From an uncultured Clostridia bacterium (GTDB taxonomy: Bacteria; Bacillota; Clostridia; Lachnospirales; CAG-274): DNA of 38,414 bases. Every line of letters begins with the position of its first letter. The stretch's first letter is position 1. The stretch spans positions 1-38,414 of the forward strand of contig CANQDF010000023.1 of NCBI GenBank assembly GCA_947591605.1, written 5' to 3'. Shown here in pieces: positions 32,351 through 38,414 of the stretch. A program made the translations under genes and the position numbers. Below the pieces are notes generated by a model. That model ran no database searches. It was not told the origin of the DNA and was given only the letters and a program-made list of their open reading frames with translations.

Positions 32351-33547
32351 ATGGATTTGCTACATTTCAAGGATAGTGTTTCGAACAGGGATGTGATTTC
32401 CCTGTTTTCCGGGGCGATGGGGTTAGATATTGGCCTTGCAAAAGCCGGATTAAACATTGTAATCGGACAAGACTTTGACCCAGCCTGCGTCGCTACAATG
32501 CGTGCGAATGGACATAAGGTACTGGACGGGGACATACGCAAGATAGATGAAGCGGATTTGCTTGAACAGGCCGGACTAGCACAGGGAGAACCATTCCTAA
32601 TTTGCGGCGGTCCTCCTTGCCAGCCGTTTTCCACTGCAGGCAAACGGATGGGGATCAATGATCCGAGAGGCAGCTTATTCATGGATTTTATTCGTATGAT
32701 CGACTATATTCGTCCCCGGTTCTTTATTATGGAAAATGTCAAGGGAATTATGTCTGCAACACTGAGGCATATTCCTCCGGCAGAAAGGGATAGGTATGAC
32801 CCGGGACAGCAATTAGTGAATGTCTTGGATGTCATTCTTTCGGAATTCAATAAGCTTGGGTACAGAACTGTGTATGGGCTATTAGATGCAGTCAATTATG
32901 GAGTTCCTCAATTCCGGGAACGGTTTGTTTTGATTGGGAGCCGGGACAATGAGAATATTTTTCTCCCTTTCCCAACGCATTTTCAGATGCACCAGGATCT
33001 AGCATACCGCTGGCGTACTTTGCAGGACACCATCAAAGATTTGGAGTATGACTGCGGAGAATGCGCAGCATTCAGTAAAGATCGTCTTGCATTTCTACGC
33101 CTTATTCCGGAGGGAGGGAATTGGCGTGACCTATCAGAAGATATGAAAAAACAAGCAATGGGTGGTGCCTATGGTTCCGCCGGTGGTAAAGTGGGTTTTT
33201 ATCGACGGCTCTCTTACAAACAGCCATCCCCAACACTGGTTACATCGCCTGTGCAGAAGGCCACAATGATGTGTCACCCTACACAGGATCGACCTTTAAG
33301 CATTAGAGAATATGCCCGCATCCAACAGTTTCCCGACGATTGGAAATTCATGGGAACGAGTGCAGCAAAATACCGACAAATAGGCAATGCCGTCCCGGTC
33401 GGGTTGGCAGTAGCGTTAGGGCGAACAATCCTCTCTGTCGCAGACCAGTCTGCTGAAATCCATACGAAACGCTTTAGAGGAACCGATGTCCACCAAAAGA
33501 TAAAACAAGCTATTGAGATAGGAGGCAGCTGTTATGCCCATAAATAA
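32351..33547 (+). CDS. DNA (cytosine-5) methyltransferase
   Basis: 398 residues with the C5-methylase motifs in order: I (VISLFSGAMGLDIGLAKAGL), IV (CGGPPCQPFSTAGKR with the catalytic C90), VI (ENVKGI, E128), VIII (QFRERFVLIGSR), IX (RRLSYKQPSPTLVTSP) and X (YRQIGNAVPVGLAVALG). The target-recognition region lies between VIII and IX. It protects host DNA from the neighbouring endonuclease, whose gene it overlaps by 14 bases. The recognition site cannot be read from sequence. Codon use differs from the ribosomal genes, supporting transfer. Confidence 0.95.
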   Translation: MDLLHFKDSVSNRDVISLFSGAMGLDIGLAKAGLNIVIGQDFDPACVATMRANGHKVLDGDIRKIDEADLLEQAGLAQGEPFLICGGPPCQPFSTAGKRMGINDPRGSLFMDFIRMIDYIRPRFFIMENVKGIMSATLRHIPPAERDRYDPGQQLVNVLDVILSEFNKLGYRTVYGLLDAVNYGVPQFRERFVLIGSRDNENIFLPFPTHFQMHQDLAYRWRTLQDTIKDLEYDCGECAAFSKDRLAFLRLIPEGGNWRDLSEDMKKQAMGGAYGSAGGKVGFYRRLSYKQPSPTLVTSPVQKATMMCHPTQDRPLSIREYARIQQFPDDWKFMGTSAAKYRQIGNAVPVGLAVALGRTILSVADQSAEIHTKRFRGTDVHQKIKQAIEIGGSCYAHK

Positions 33548-34268
33548 TCATTACAATGAAGACGTTATTGTAGAAGCGATTGCAACTGCACTGGACAATT
33601 TTTACACGAACCTAATTAAAAAAGTGGACAGTCTGAATATAAAAGCTGTTATGAAGCGCAAAAACCCATACCTGTTCCGGGCAAAAGATATGAACGGGGC
33701 AGCGCAGATTGTTGATGCCATTCTTGCCGCTTTTGTGTCCTCATCCGAGGAAACGATTTTCGGAAATGTTTTTTTTGAACCGATTGCCACCGCAGCTGCA
33801 CAAGGACAGAAAGCATTGGCGGAAGGTGTGGATATTATGGTGGAACGGGATAATACCATCTATGCCATTGCTGTGAAATCTGGCACAAGCGTTTTCAATT
33901 CAGACAGTCGCAAGAAACAGGAGCAAAACTTCATAGCGGCAAGCAAGCTAGCACGACAGGCAAAGAAAAGTTTTGTCCCGATTGTAGGCTATGGCTATGG
34001 AAAAAAGAAAGCCTCCAACCGTGGGCTTCCTAAGTTTTACACGGAATTGGCGGGCAAGGATCTATGGACGGAATTGACTGGCGATGAAGAGTTCTACATA
34101 AAGCTGATCCGCTTCATGGACAAGCTGCCGGAAAAGTATGCGGAAGAATTTGATGCATCCTACCAGAAAGCGGCAAACCGTCTTGTCCGCGAGTTTACCC
34201 AAGAATTCTGTTTTGAAGATGGCAGCATTGATTGGGAGAAACTTGTGGAGTTTAATTCAGGAAATTAA
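33534..34268 (+). CDS. Type II restriction endonuclease, PmeII-like
   Basis: 244 residues. EGVDIMVERDNTIYAIAVKS has the shape of a PD-(D/E)xK core: D100, a beta strand, then A113-V-K115. FFEPIATAAAQGQKALAEG precedes it. Position after a C5 methylase and the overlap of 14 bases fit an endonuclease co-translated with its methylase. The PmeII family name is from memory of similar methylase-linked proteins. The Glu of the core is replaced by Ala-Val before Lys, which some families allow. Confidence 0.7.
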   Translation: MPINNHYNEDVIVEAIATALDNFYTNLIKKVDSLNIKAVMKRKNPYLFRAKDMNGAAQIVDAILAAFVSSSEETIFGNVFFEPIATAAAQGQKALAEGVDIMVERDNTIYAIAVKSGTSVFNSDSRKKQEQNFIAASKLARQAKKSFVPIVGYGYGKKKASNRGLPKFYTELAGKDLWTELTGDEEFYIKLIRFMDKLPEKYAEEFDASYQKAANRLVREFTQEFCFEDGSIDWEKLVEFNSGN

Positions 34269-34285
34269 ATTGGAGGGCAAGGTTT

Positions 34286-35293
34286 ATGGCTAAAAATAAA
34301 AAGGAGTCAAAGAATAGATCTGTAGAGCGCAAGGTTTATTACTATAAGGTTACATGCAAATGTGATGGCACAGATGAATACATTAACAGATTGTTTGATG
34401 CATATATCAAGTTATATGATAATAATGGAAATAATCTTGAGGATCGCGGTTTAGCCATCCCCTTTTATGACAAGTTTCATTTCCTAGAAGTTTTTCAGCA
34501 CGAGTATGATAAAGATATTTATCAGGGAAGGTTTTACAGTTTGCGTGCTACTGATTTCCCATATTTGTTTAATTTATTAAATGGAAAACGCCAAGAGATT
34601 CCAGCAAGTGATGATGATACCCTTATGGAACAGACTCATTTTTGTTATATCGTTAACAAGAATCTTCTTGTAAGTGAGTACAATTTTCATGGCGCTAGGA
34701 TCGAACGATTGGCAGACTACCTTGTTAGTATCATGAAGCAACTTCAGCCAAGTAAAAATTATGAAATTAGCATTGACCCAATCATAATGCCTGACTATTA
34801 TACTCGTATCGCTAATTGCCGTTCTTTATCCAAGTTGCAGTTTAAGGTTGCAAAACCGGGTCTGAAAATGTTAAAAGACTTTGGCATTATTAACGGATAT
34901 GATATTCTTGCAGATGAAGTAGATGCCGGGACTGATTATTATATCGATATTGAAGTTTCTGGCGGAGGGAAAGGTTCCCATGTGTCGTTTTCCAATCTGA
35001 AAGTATTTCTTCAAAAGATTATTAACATGATTAAGAAATCTAAAGAGATTGAACTGGAAGCTGAAGATGGAAGTAATCCAATTTTTAGCAAAGCAAAACT
35101 GCGTGGATTAGATTCAGATGCGGGCAAAGTTATTCCTTATGATCTGTTAGATGAGAAATTGGTTCAAAATGAATGGGTAGAAAAAATATCTAATCGTTCT
35201 AAATATGTAGATTCAAATAAAATGTTTGATGCAATATTAAAAGCATACCGTGAACAAAAGGAAACAGCATTAAAATATATGGAGAAAATGTAA
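34286..35293 (+). CDS. Unknown 335-aa soluble protein, first of a coupled pair
   Basis: Starts after GGAGG, 17 bases past the endonuclease. A basic N-terminus (MAKNKKESKNRSVERK) leads to YYYKVTCKC and a mixed domain with IYQGRFYSLRATDFPYLFNL and LMEQTHFCYIVNKNLLVSEY, a pattern that recalls DUF6731-type proteins (uncertain). The second half has YIDIEVSGGGKGSHVSFSNL and ends with RSKYVDSNKMFDAILKAYRE. No signal peptide, membrane helix or nuclease motif is evident. The stop overlaps the start of the membrane protein (TAATG), so they are made together. More AT-rich than its neighbours. Defence function is inferred from location only. Confidence 0.8.
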   Translation: MAKNKKESKNRSVERKVYYYKVTCKCDGTDEYINRLFDAYIKLYDNNGNNLEDRGLAIPFYDKFHFLEVFQHEYDKDIYQGRFYSLRATDFPYLFNLLNGKRQEIPASDDDTLMEQTHFCYIVNKNLLVSEYNFHGARIERLADYLVSIMKQLQPSKNYEISIDPIIMPDYYTRIANCRSLSKLQFKVAKPGLKMLKDFGIINGYDILADEVDAGTDYYIDIEVSGGGKGSHVSFSNLKVFLQKIINMIKKSKEIELEAEDGSNPIFSKAKLRGLDSDAGKVIPYDLLDEKLVQNEWVEKISNRSKYVDSNKMFDAILKAYREQKETALKYMEKM

Positions 35294-35781
35294 TGTTAAA
35301 GAAAATTAAACGTTTGATTTATGGTGACAATTCATACTATATTGCTCACATTCTCATTGGTATAATTTTTATGGCGTGTATATGGTTGTTGCTTAGGTTT
35401 GGTTTTAATCAAACTACAGATATTGTTTTGCATCTTATTTCTAACGATGCAGTAGAATTATCTGCGTCATTACTAGGTTTTCAACTGGCTGGTGTTTCTA
35501 TTCTCATTTCTCTAGGTGGAAACAAAAAACTGCATCTAATGCAGGAAATAGAAAGCGATACAATGATTTATAAAATTTTTATTTCTTCCATTACGATGTT
35601 TCTAATTTCCATTGTACTAATGTTAATATCGATGAATCTTTTCCCTGCCGAACCAAATATGGCAGGGAAGCTGTTGTGTGGAAAGTTGTTTGTTGGTTAT
35701 TGTTCTGTTGTAACTTTTTTCTTTGGTCTGGTATTTCTTTTTTCGAGTATCCGGCTTTTGAAGTGGATCTGTTCCAAATAA
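35293..35781 (+). CDS. Unknown 162-aa four-helix membrane protein, second of the pair
   Basis: Four membrane segments are seen at about residues 17-38 (YIAHILIGIIFMACIWLLLR), 53-74 (AVELSASLLGFQLAGVSILI), 92-115 (IFISSITMFLISIVLMLISM) and 130-155 (LFVGYCSVVTFFFGLVFLFS). A basic N-terminus (KKIKRLIYG) suggests it lies inside. The start overlaps the preceding stop. Small polytopic partners of cytosolic sensors occur in several phage-defence systems, where they act on the membrane. No family is recognised. Confidence 0.8.
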   Translation: MLKKIKRLIYGDNSYYIAHILIGIIFMACIWLLLRFGFNQTTDIVLHLISNDAVELSASLLGFQLAGVSILISLGGNKKLHLMQEIESDTMIYKIFISSITMFLISIVLMLISMNLFPAEPNMAGKLLCGKLFVGYCSVVTFFFGLVFLFSSIRLLKWICSK

Positions 35782-35904
35782 AGAGCTTTATATTCCTGCT
35801 GGCACTTCCGAAACCGCCTAGGTTTTTGCTCATCCTCATTTGCGAAAACCTGTTTGTTTTACTGCGTGGGAAACAGGAGTTTTCATCTGGCGAAACTCTC
35901 GTTT
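35782..35904. other. Short stretch without a gene
   Basis: Only chance frames; none has a ribosome-binding site. Confidence 0.4.
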
Positions 35905-35934
35905 TTGCTTGCCAGTCGTGACAGTGGGTATAAT
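35905..35934 (+). promoter_or_regulatory. Promoter of the orphan leader
   Basis: TTGCTT and TATAAT spaced by 18 bases, with GTGGG just before the -10 box. Confidence 0.5.
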
Positions 35935-35958
35935 ACAATACCATTTGCAAGCAAGGTC

Positions 35959-36054
35959 ATGTGCAAAAGGTTGCCCTTTTATAAACCCCTGTTTTGTCAG
36001 GAAACCGGTACAGCCCGCAAAAGTGCGGATGTATCTAATCCTTCCAAAACGTAA
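35959..36054 (+). CDS. 31-residue leader peptide, orphan
   Basis: ATG follows GCAAGGTC, opening a frame of 31 residues: MCKRLPFYKPLFCQETGTAR then KSADVSNPSKT. The stop codon is 2 bases before a strong terminator. A promoter, short peptide and terminator in that order are the layout of a translation-controlled attenuator, as before ribosomal-protection resistance genes on mobile elements. No structural gene follows: the next item is a truncated recombinase on the other strand. Whether the peptide is made is unproven. Confidence 0.45.
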   Translation: MCKRLPFYKPLFCQETGTARKSADVSNPSKT

Positions 36055-36056
36055 AC

Positions 36057-36106
36057 AGGCAACATAAGCCAAACCTTTTTTGGTGCTGATTTATGTTGCC
36101 TTTTTT
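36057..36106 (+). terminator. Strong terminator/attenuator after the leader peptide
   Basis: AGGCAACATAA pairs with TTATGTTGCCT, with an inner GCCAAA/TTTGGTGC-like pairing, and six T follow. The first arm starts 2 bases past the leader stop, so ribosome position could decide folding. Confidence 0.8.
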
Positions 36107-36143
36107 GTATTGACTGTTCATTGGATAAACCATATTAACTGTT

Positions 36144-36479
36144 CTATTTTGTTATAACCAAATGTATCGTAGTATTTAACAACGGCATATCCAAAACTAT
36201 AATATCTGCACCTACCTTTTTGGTTATAAATTGCCATTGCTCGATTATCTCCTCATAATTACGCCCAAGCCTGTCAATACTCTTTACAACCAAAATTTGC
36301 CCGGTTTTCATCTTTTTTAGCATTTTCTTGTAGTTGTCCCTTTCAAAGTTTTTACCGCTGGTCTTATCTACAAATATTGATGTTTCAGCCAAACCAAACT
36401 CTACCAATGCAATTATCTGCCTGTCCTCGTTCTGTTCTTTTGTTGATACCCTCGCATAACCAATATAATTACGTTCCAT
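36144..36479 (-). pseudogene. Truncated serine recombinase (resolvase)
   Basis: 111 residues from MERNYIGYARVSTKEQNEDR (catalytic Ser in ARVSTKEQ), then KTSGKNFERDNYKKMLKKMK and LVVKSIDRLGRNYEEIIEQW. Intact resolvases have about 180-200 residues with a C-terminal helix-turn-helix; this one diverges after VLDMPLLNT and stops at TIHLVITK, so the DNA-binding part is gone. The break near 36170 is close to the orphan attenuator, suggesting a deletion joined them. Start after GAGGAGG. Confidence 0.85.
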
Positions 36480-36876
36480 TTTTATCCTCCTCATACCAAA
36501 ATTTTGAGTTTTTGTTTTAGTATCACCATTTAATAATATAAAAACTTGGGTAAAAATGAAAACTCATTCCTATACCGATATTTTGTACAAAAAATAAGTG
36601 CATTAGCTAAAGTGATGTATTTCGGTGTATTTGTTGTATATTCAAGGTGTTTTATGCTGCGGCAGATATGTCGGAGCTGTTTTTGTGTTTGGCTAAAATC
36701 AAGCTGAGGGGGAGGAATAACTGCAGAGCTCATTGTTGCGAAAAATGTAAAAACATGATATTGGTACTTGACAAATTTTTGCATTAAATATAAAATAATA
36801 TTGTAATAAAATATATTACCGCATAATTTTATTTCGATGTTATTTAAACATAATTTTCATTAAGGGAGGCAGTTTT
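36480..36876. promoter_or_regulatory. Spacer with promoter for the 123-aa gene
   Basis: TTGACA and TAAAAT with a 17-base spacer at 36768-36796 lead to the gene at 36877. The rest is AT-rich with no accepted gene; an 84-codon minus-strand frame lacks a site. Confidence 0.6.
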
Positions 36877-37248
36877 ATGGCAAAAGAGCTACACAGAGAA
36901 GAAATAGTATATAGTCACCCTGTGCCCTTTGAGGGACAATCACACCGTTCAAGCGGTAATTTTTCCACGAGGTATATACAGGATCCGAACGGGAAAAAAC
37001 CAAAGTCCCTGCTATGGGAGGTAATATCCGATATCCCCGATGAGATAAACAAAATAACATTTAAAGTGTATGAAGACGTGCCTATGGGGTTTGATAAGAG
37101 CAAATTCGGTGATAAGCGCATAAGAAACGGTCAGCGCACCGAATTTATAGATGAAAGAGAGATCTATATATATTTACCAAATGGAGCAACAAAGCCGTTT
37201 AAGGTGCGCATTACGGGCCTTGATACCGAACCGAAAAATGAGTCATAA
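36877..37248 (+). CDS. Unknown 123-aa protein
   Basis: Start follows TAAGGGAGG with a good promoter upstream. The product is hydrophilic and beta-rich: GNFSTRYIQDPNGKKPKSLL, WEVISDIPDEINKITFKVYE, and FIDEREIYIYLPNGATKPFK then VRITGLDTE. No signal peptide, membrane helix or known motif is seen. Codon use resembles the host core more than the R-M genes. It precedes the tyrosine recombinase by 145 bases. I do not recognise a family. Confidence 0.75.
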   Translation: MAKELHREEIVYSHPVPFEGQSHRSSGNFSTRYIQDPNGKKPKSLLWEVISDIPDEINKITFKVYEDVPMGFDKSKFGDKRIRNGQRTEFIDEREIYIYLPNGATKPFKVRITGLDTEPKNES

Positions 37249-37392
37249 AGGCATCCGTTGTTTCACTGTGCTTGATGCGTTTTGACCGGCTGATCGCCGC
37301 TGTCGTTTTTTGATTTTTATTGCTCTTTTGTATTGACAAAATCCATAGTTTTAATAACCTTATTATATAATTATTTTAATGAGGTGTTTGCT

Positions 37393-38301
37393 ATGGATAT
37401 AGAAAAAGAGATTGAGGTTTACCTTGAATTTTGCAAGAAAAATAAAGGCTTAAATGACAAAACAATAAAGGCATATAAAATTGATTTGAAACAGTTTACG
37501 GAATTCTGCAGCAAAACCGAGGCTGAATTCGGCAAACAGTTATTGTTGAATTACATCGGCAGGCTGTCCGTGTTCAAACCCAAAACAGTCAAGCGCAAAA
37601 TAGCGACCCTTAAAGCGTTCTGCTCTTATTTGGAATGCGAGGATATTATTGAATACAATCCGTTCCATAAAATCAAAACCAAAATGAAAGAACCGGTAAT
37701 ACTGCCTAAAACTATACCCTGTGAGCTCATAACAAAATTGTTCCGATATATGTATGACAAATTGGCTCGTACCGACATTTCCTCAAAGGAATATTTGTAT
37801 ACATTGAGGAACATAACCGCAATAGAGTTAATGTTTTCCACGGGAGCAAGAATTTCCGAAATCTGCTCACTACGCAAAGAAGATATTATATGGAGTGATG
37901 TGTCGATCAAAATATATGGAAAAGGCTCACGGGAAAGGATGGTTTACATAGGCAACAGAGATGTTGTTGCAATATTGCAAAAGTATTATCTGAGGATCGA
38001 GGACTCTTGCTGCGACTATTTGTTTGTTAATCGCTTGGGTAAAAGATTTTCGGAACAGTCATTGAGGTTTGCTATATACAACTATGCAAAAGAGGCAGGG
38101 ATCACACAGCATATAACTCCACATATGTTCAGACATTCTTTCGCTACTATGATGCTTGACGAAAATGTGGATATACGATACATTCAAAGTATTCTAGGAC
38201 ATAGCTCAATAACCACAACTCAGATATATACACACGTTTCTGTGGGTAAACAAAAAGAGATTTTGCAAAAGAGCAATCCAAGAAATGCTGTAGAATTGTA
38301 G
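37393..38301 (+). CDS. Tyrosine recombinase (XerC/D-like integrase)
   Basis: 302 residues from the ATG after GAGGTG; a longer frame to 37333 lacks a site. N-terminal SAM-like domain (EKEIEVYLEFCKKNKGLNDK, then TIKAYKIDLKQFTEFC) and catalytic domain with R153 (STGARISEICSLR), H244 and R247 (HMFRHSFATMML), H270 (LGHSSITTTQ) and nucleophile Y279 (IYTHVS). All key residues are present. Chromosomal XerC/XerD are this size, but it could also serve an integrated element or invert DNA. A 21-bp palindrome follows 17 bases after the stop. Confidence 0.93.
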   Translation: MDIEKEIEVYLEFCKKNKGLNDKTIKAYKIDLKQFTEFCSKTEAEFGKQLLLNYIGRLSVFKPKTVKRKIATLKAFCSYLECEDIIEYNPFHKIKTKMKEPVILPKTIPCELITKLFRYMYDKLARTDISSKEYLYTLRNITAIELMFSTGARISEICSLRKEDIIWSDVSIKIYGKGSRERMVYIGNRDVVAILQKYYLRIEDSCCDYLFVNRLGKRFSEQSLRFAIYNYAKEAGITQHITPHMFRHSFATMMLDENVDIRYIQSILGHSSITTTQIYTHVSVGKQKEILQKSNPRNAVEL

Positions 38302-38318
38302 ATTTTATAAACGTATTG

Positions 38319-38339
38319 TTGAAATATGTTATATTTCAA
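38319..38339. repeat. 21-bp inverted repeat after the recombinase gene
   Basis: TTGAAATAT and ATATTTCAA are perfect arms around GTT. No T-run follows, so it is not a standard terminator. Size and position fit a recombinase-binding core or an operator for the gene starting at 38399. Confidence 0.5.
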
Positions 38340-38398
38340 TAAAGGATAACTATAAATTATATACATATCAAATAGCATTTGGAATTAAGGGTGTTTCT

Positions 38399-38414
38399 AT
38401 GAAAATTAAAAACT
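38399..38414 (+). CDS. Start of a gene cut by the window end
   Basis: ATG preceded by AAGGGTG, first codons MKIKN. Only 16 bases are visible, so the product cannot be named. Confidence 0.4.

Noticed and set aside
34286..35781. Kiwa-type (KwaA/KwaB) defence system
   Set aside because: The soluble-plus-four-helix layout is similar, but gene order is reversed and I cannot see KwaB (DUF4868) features, so I do not assign the name.
36530..36784. 84-codon minus-strand frame as a transposase remnant
   Set aside because: No recombinase motif, no ribosome-binding site, and a promoter for the next plus-strand gene overlaps it.

Overview
This is a chromosomal window from a low-to-medium GC Firmicute. 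The candidate group is Clostridia of the Ruminococcus/Oscillospiraceae type, judged from the gene order secY-adk-map-KOW-infA-rpmJ-rpsM-rpsK-rpsD-rpoA-rplQ, strong AGGAGG ribosome-binding sites, the two-CxxC zinc form of S14, and frequent GTG/TTG starts. The species cannot be named from sequence alone.

Layout. Positions 1-2150 hold no large gene except an orphan type IV pilin-like gene on the minus strand. Around it lies a family of very short transcription units: good promoters, a GTAACnGCnGTTAC-like 5' element, and hairpin terminators built on TAACCGCC/GGCGGTTA. One of these (421-703) has convergent transcripts running into a shared terminator, and its relative at 45-216 encodes a 26-residue hydrophobic peptide. 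This is the layout of an Fst/par-like type I toxin-antitoxin locus. Positions 2555-3567 hold rpsF-ssb-rpsR (minus). Positions 3751-10353 run rightward: a Nif11-like small peptide, then yerC-pcrA-pepF-DUF2156-GNAT. Positions 10403-11511 hold two XRE regulators and a DUF6809-like gene, with palindromic operators. Positions 11741-14762 are a leftward operon: sugar isomerase-like gene, mpg, nadD-HD fusion, rsfS.

Positions 15049-31930 are the S10-spc-alpha supercluster: a promoter, a long structured leader, 28 ribosomal protein genes with secY, adk, map, a KOW protein, infA and rpoA, and a strong terminator. Between rplW and rplB the operon is split by about 490 bp carrying a GC-rich hairpin repeat array. 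Several alpha-operon spacers are also long and contain hairpins.

From about 31930 the window is an accessory island sitting where the conserved operon ends. It holds a gene remnant, a small XRE regulator with an operator over its promoter, a C5-cytosine methyltransferase, a PmeII-like restriction enzyme, and a translationally coupled two-gene module. The module pairs a 335-aa soluble protein with a 162-aa four-helix membrane protein and is a candidate undescribed defence pair. After that come an orphan leader-peptide/terminator attenuator with no gene behind it, a truncated serine recombinase, an unknown 123-aa gene, and a complete tyrosine recombinase followed by a 21-bp inverted repeat. A further gene starts at the right edge.

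The core genes serve translation, secretion, NAD synthesis and DNA repair. The accessory genes point to phage defence and DNA mobility. All assignments rest on motif reading; no database search was run.
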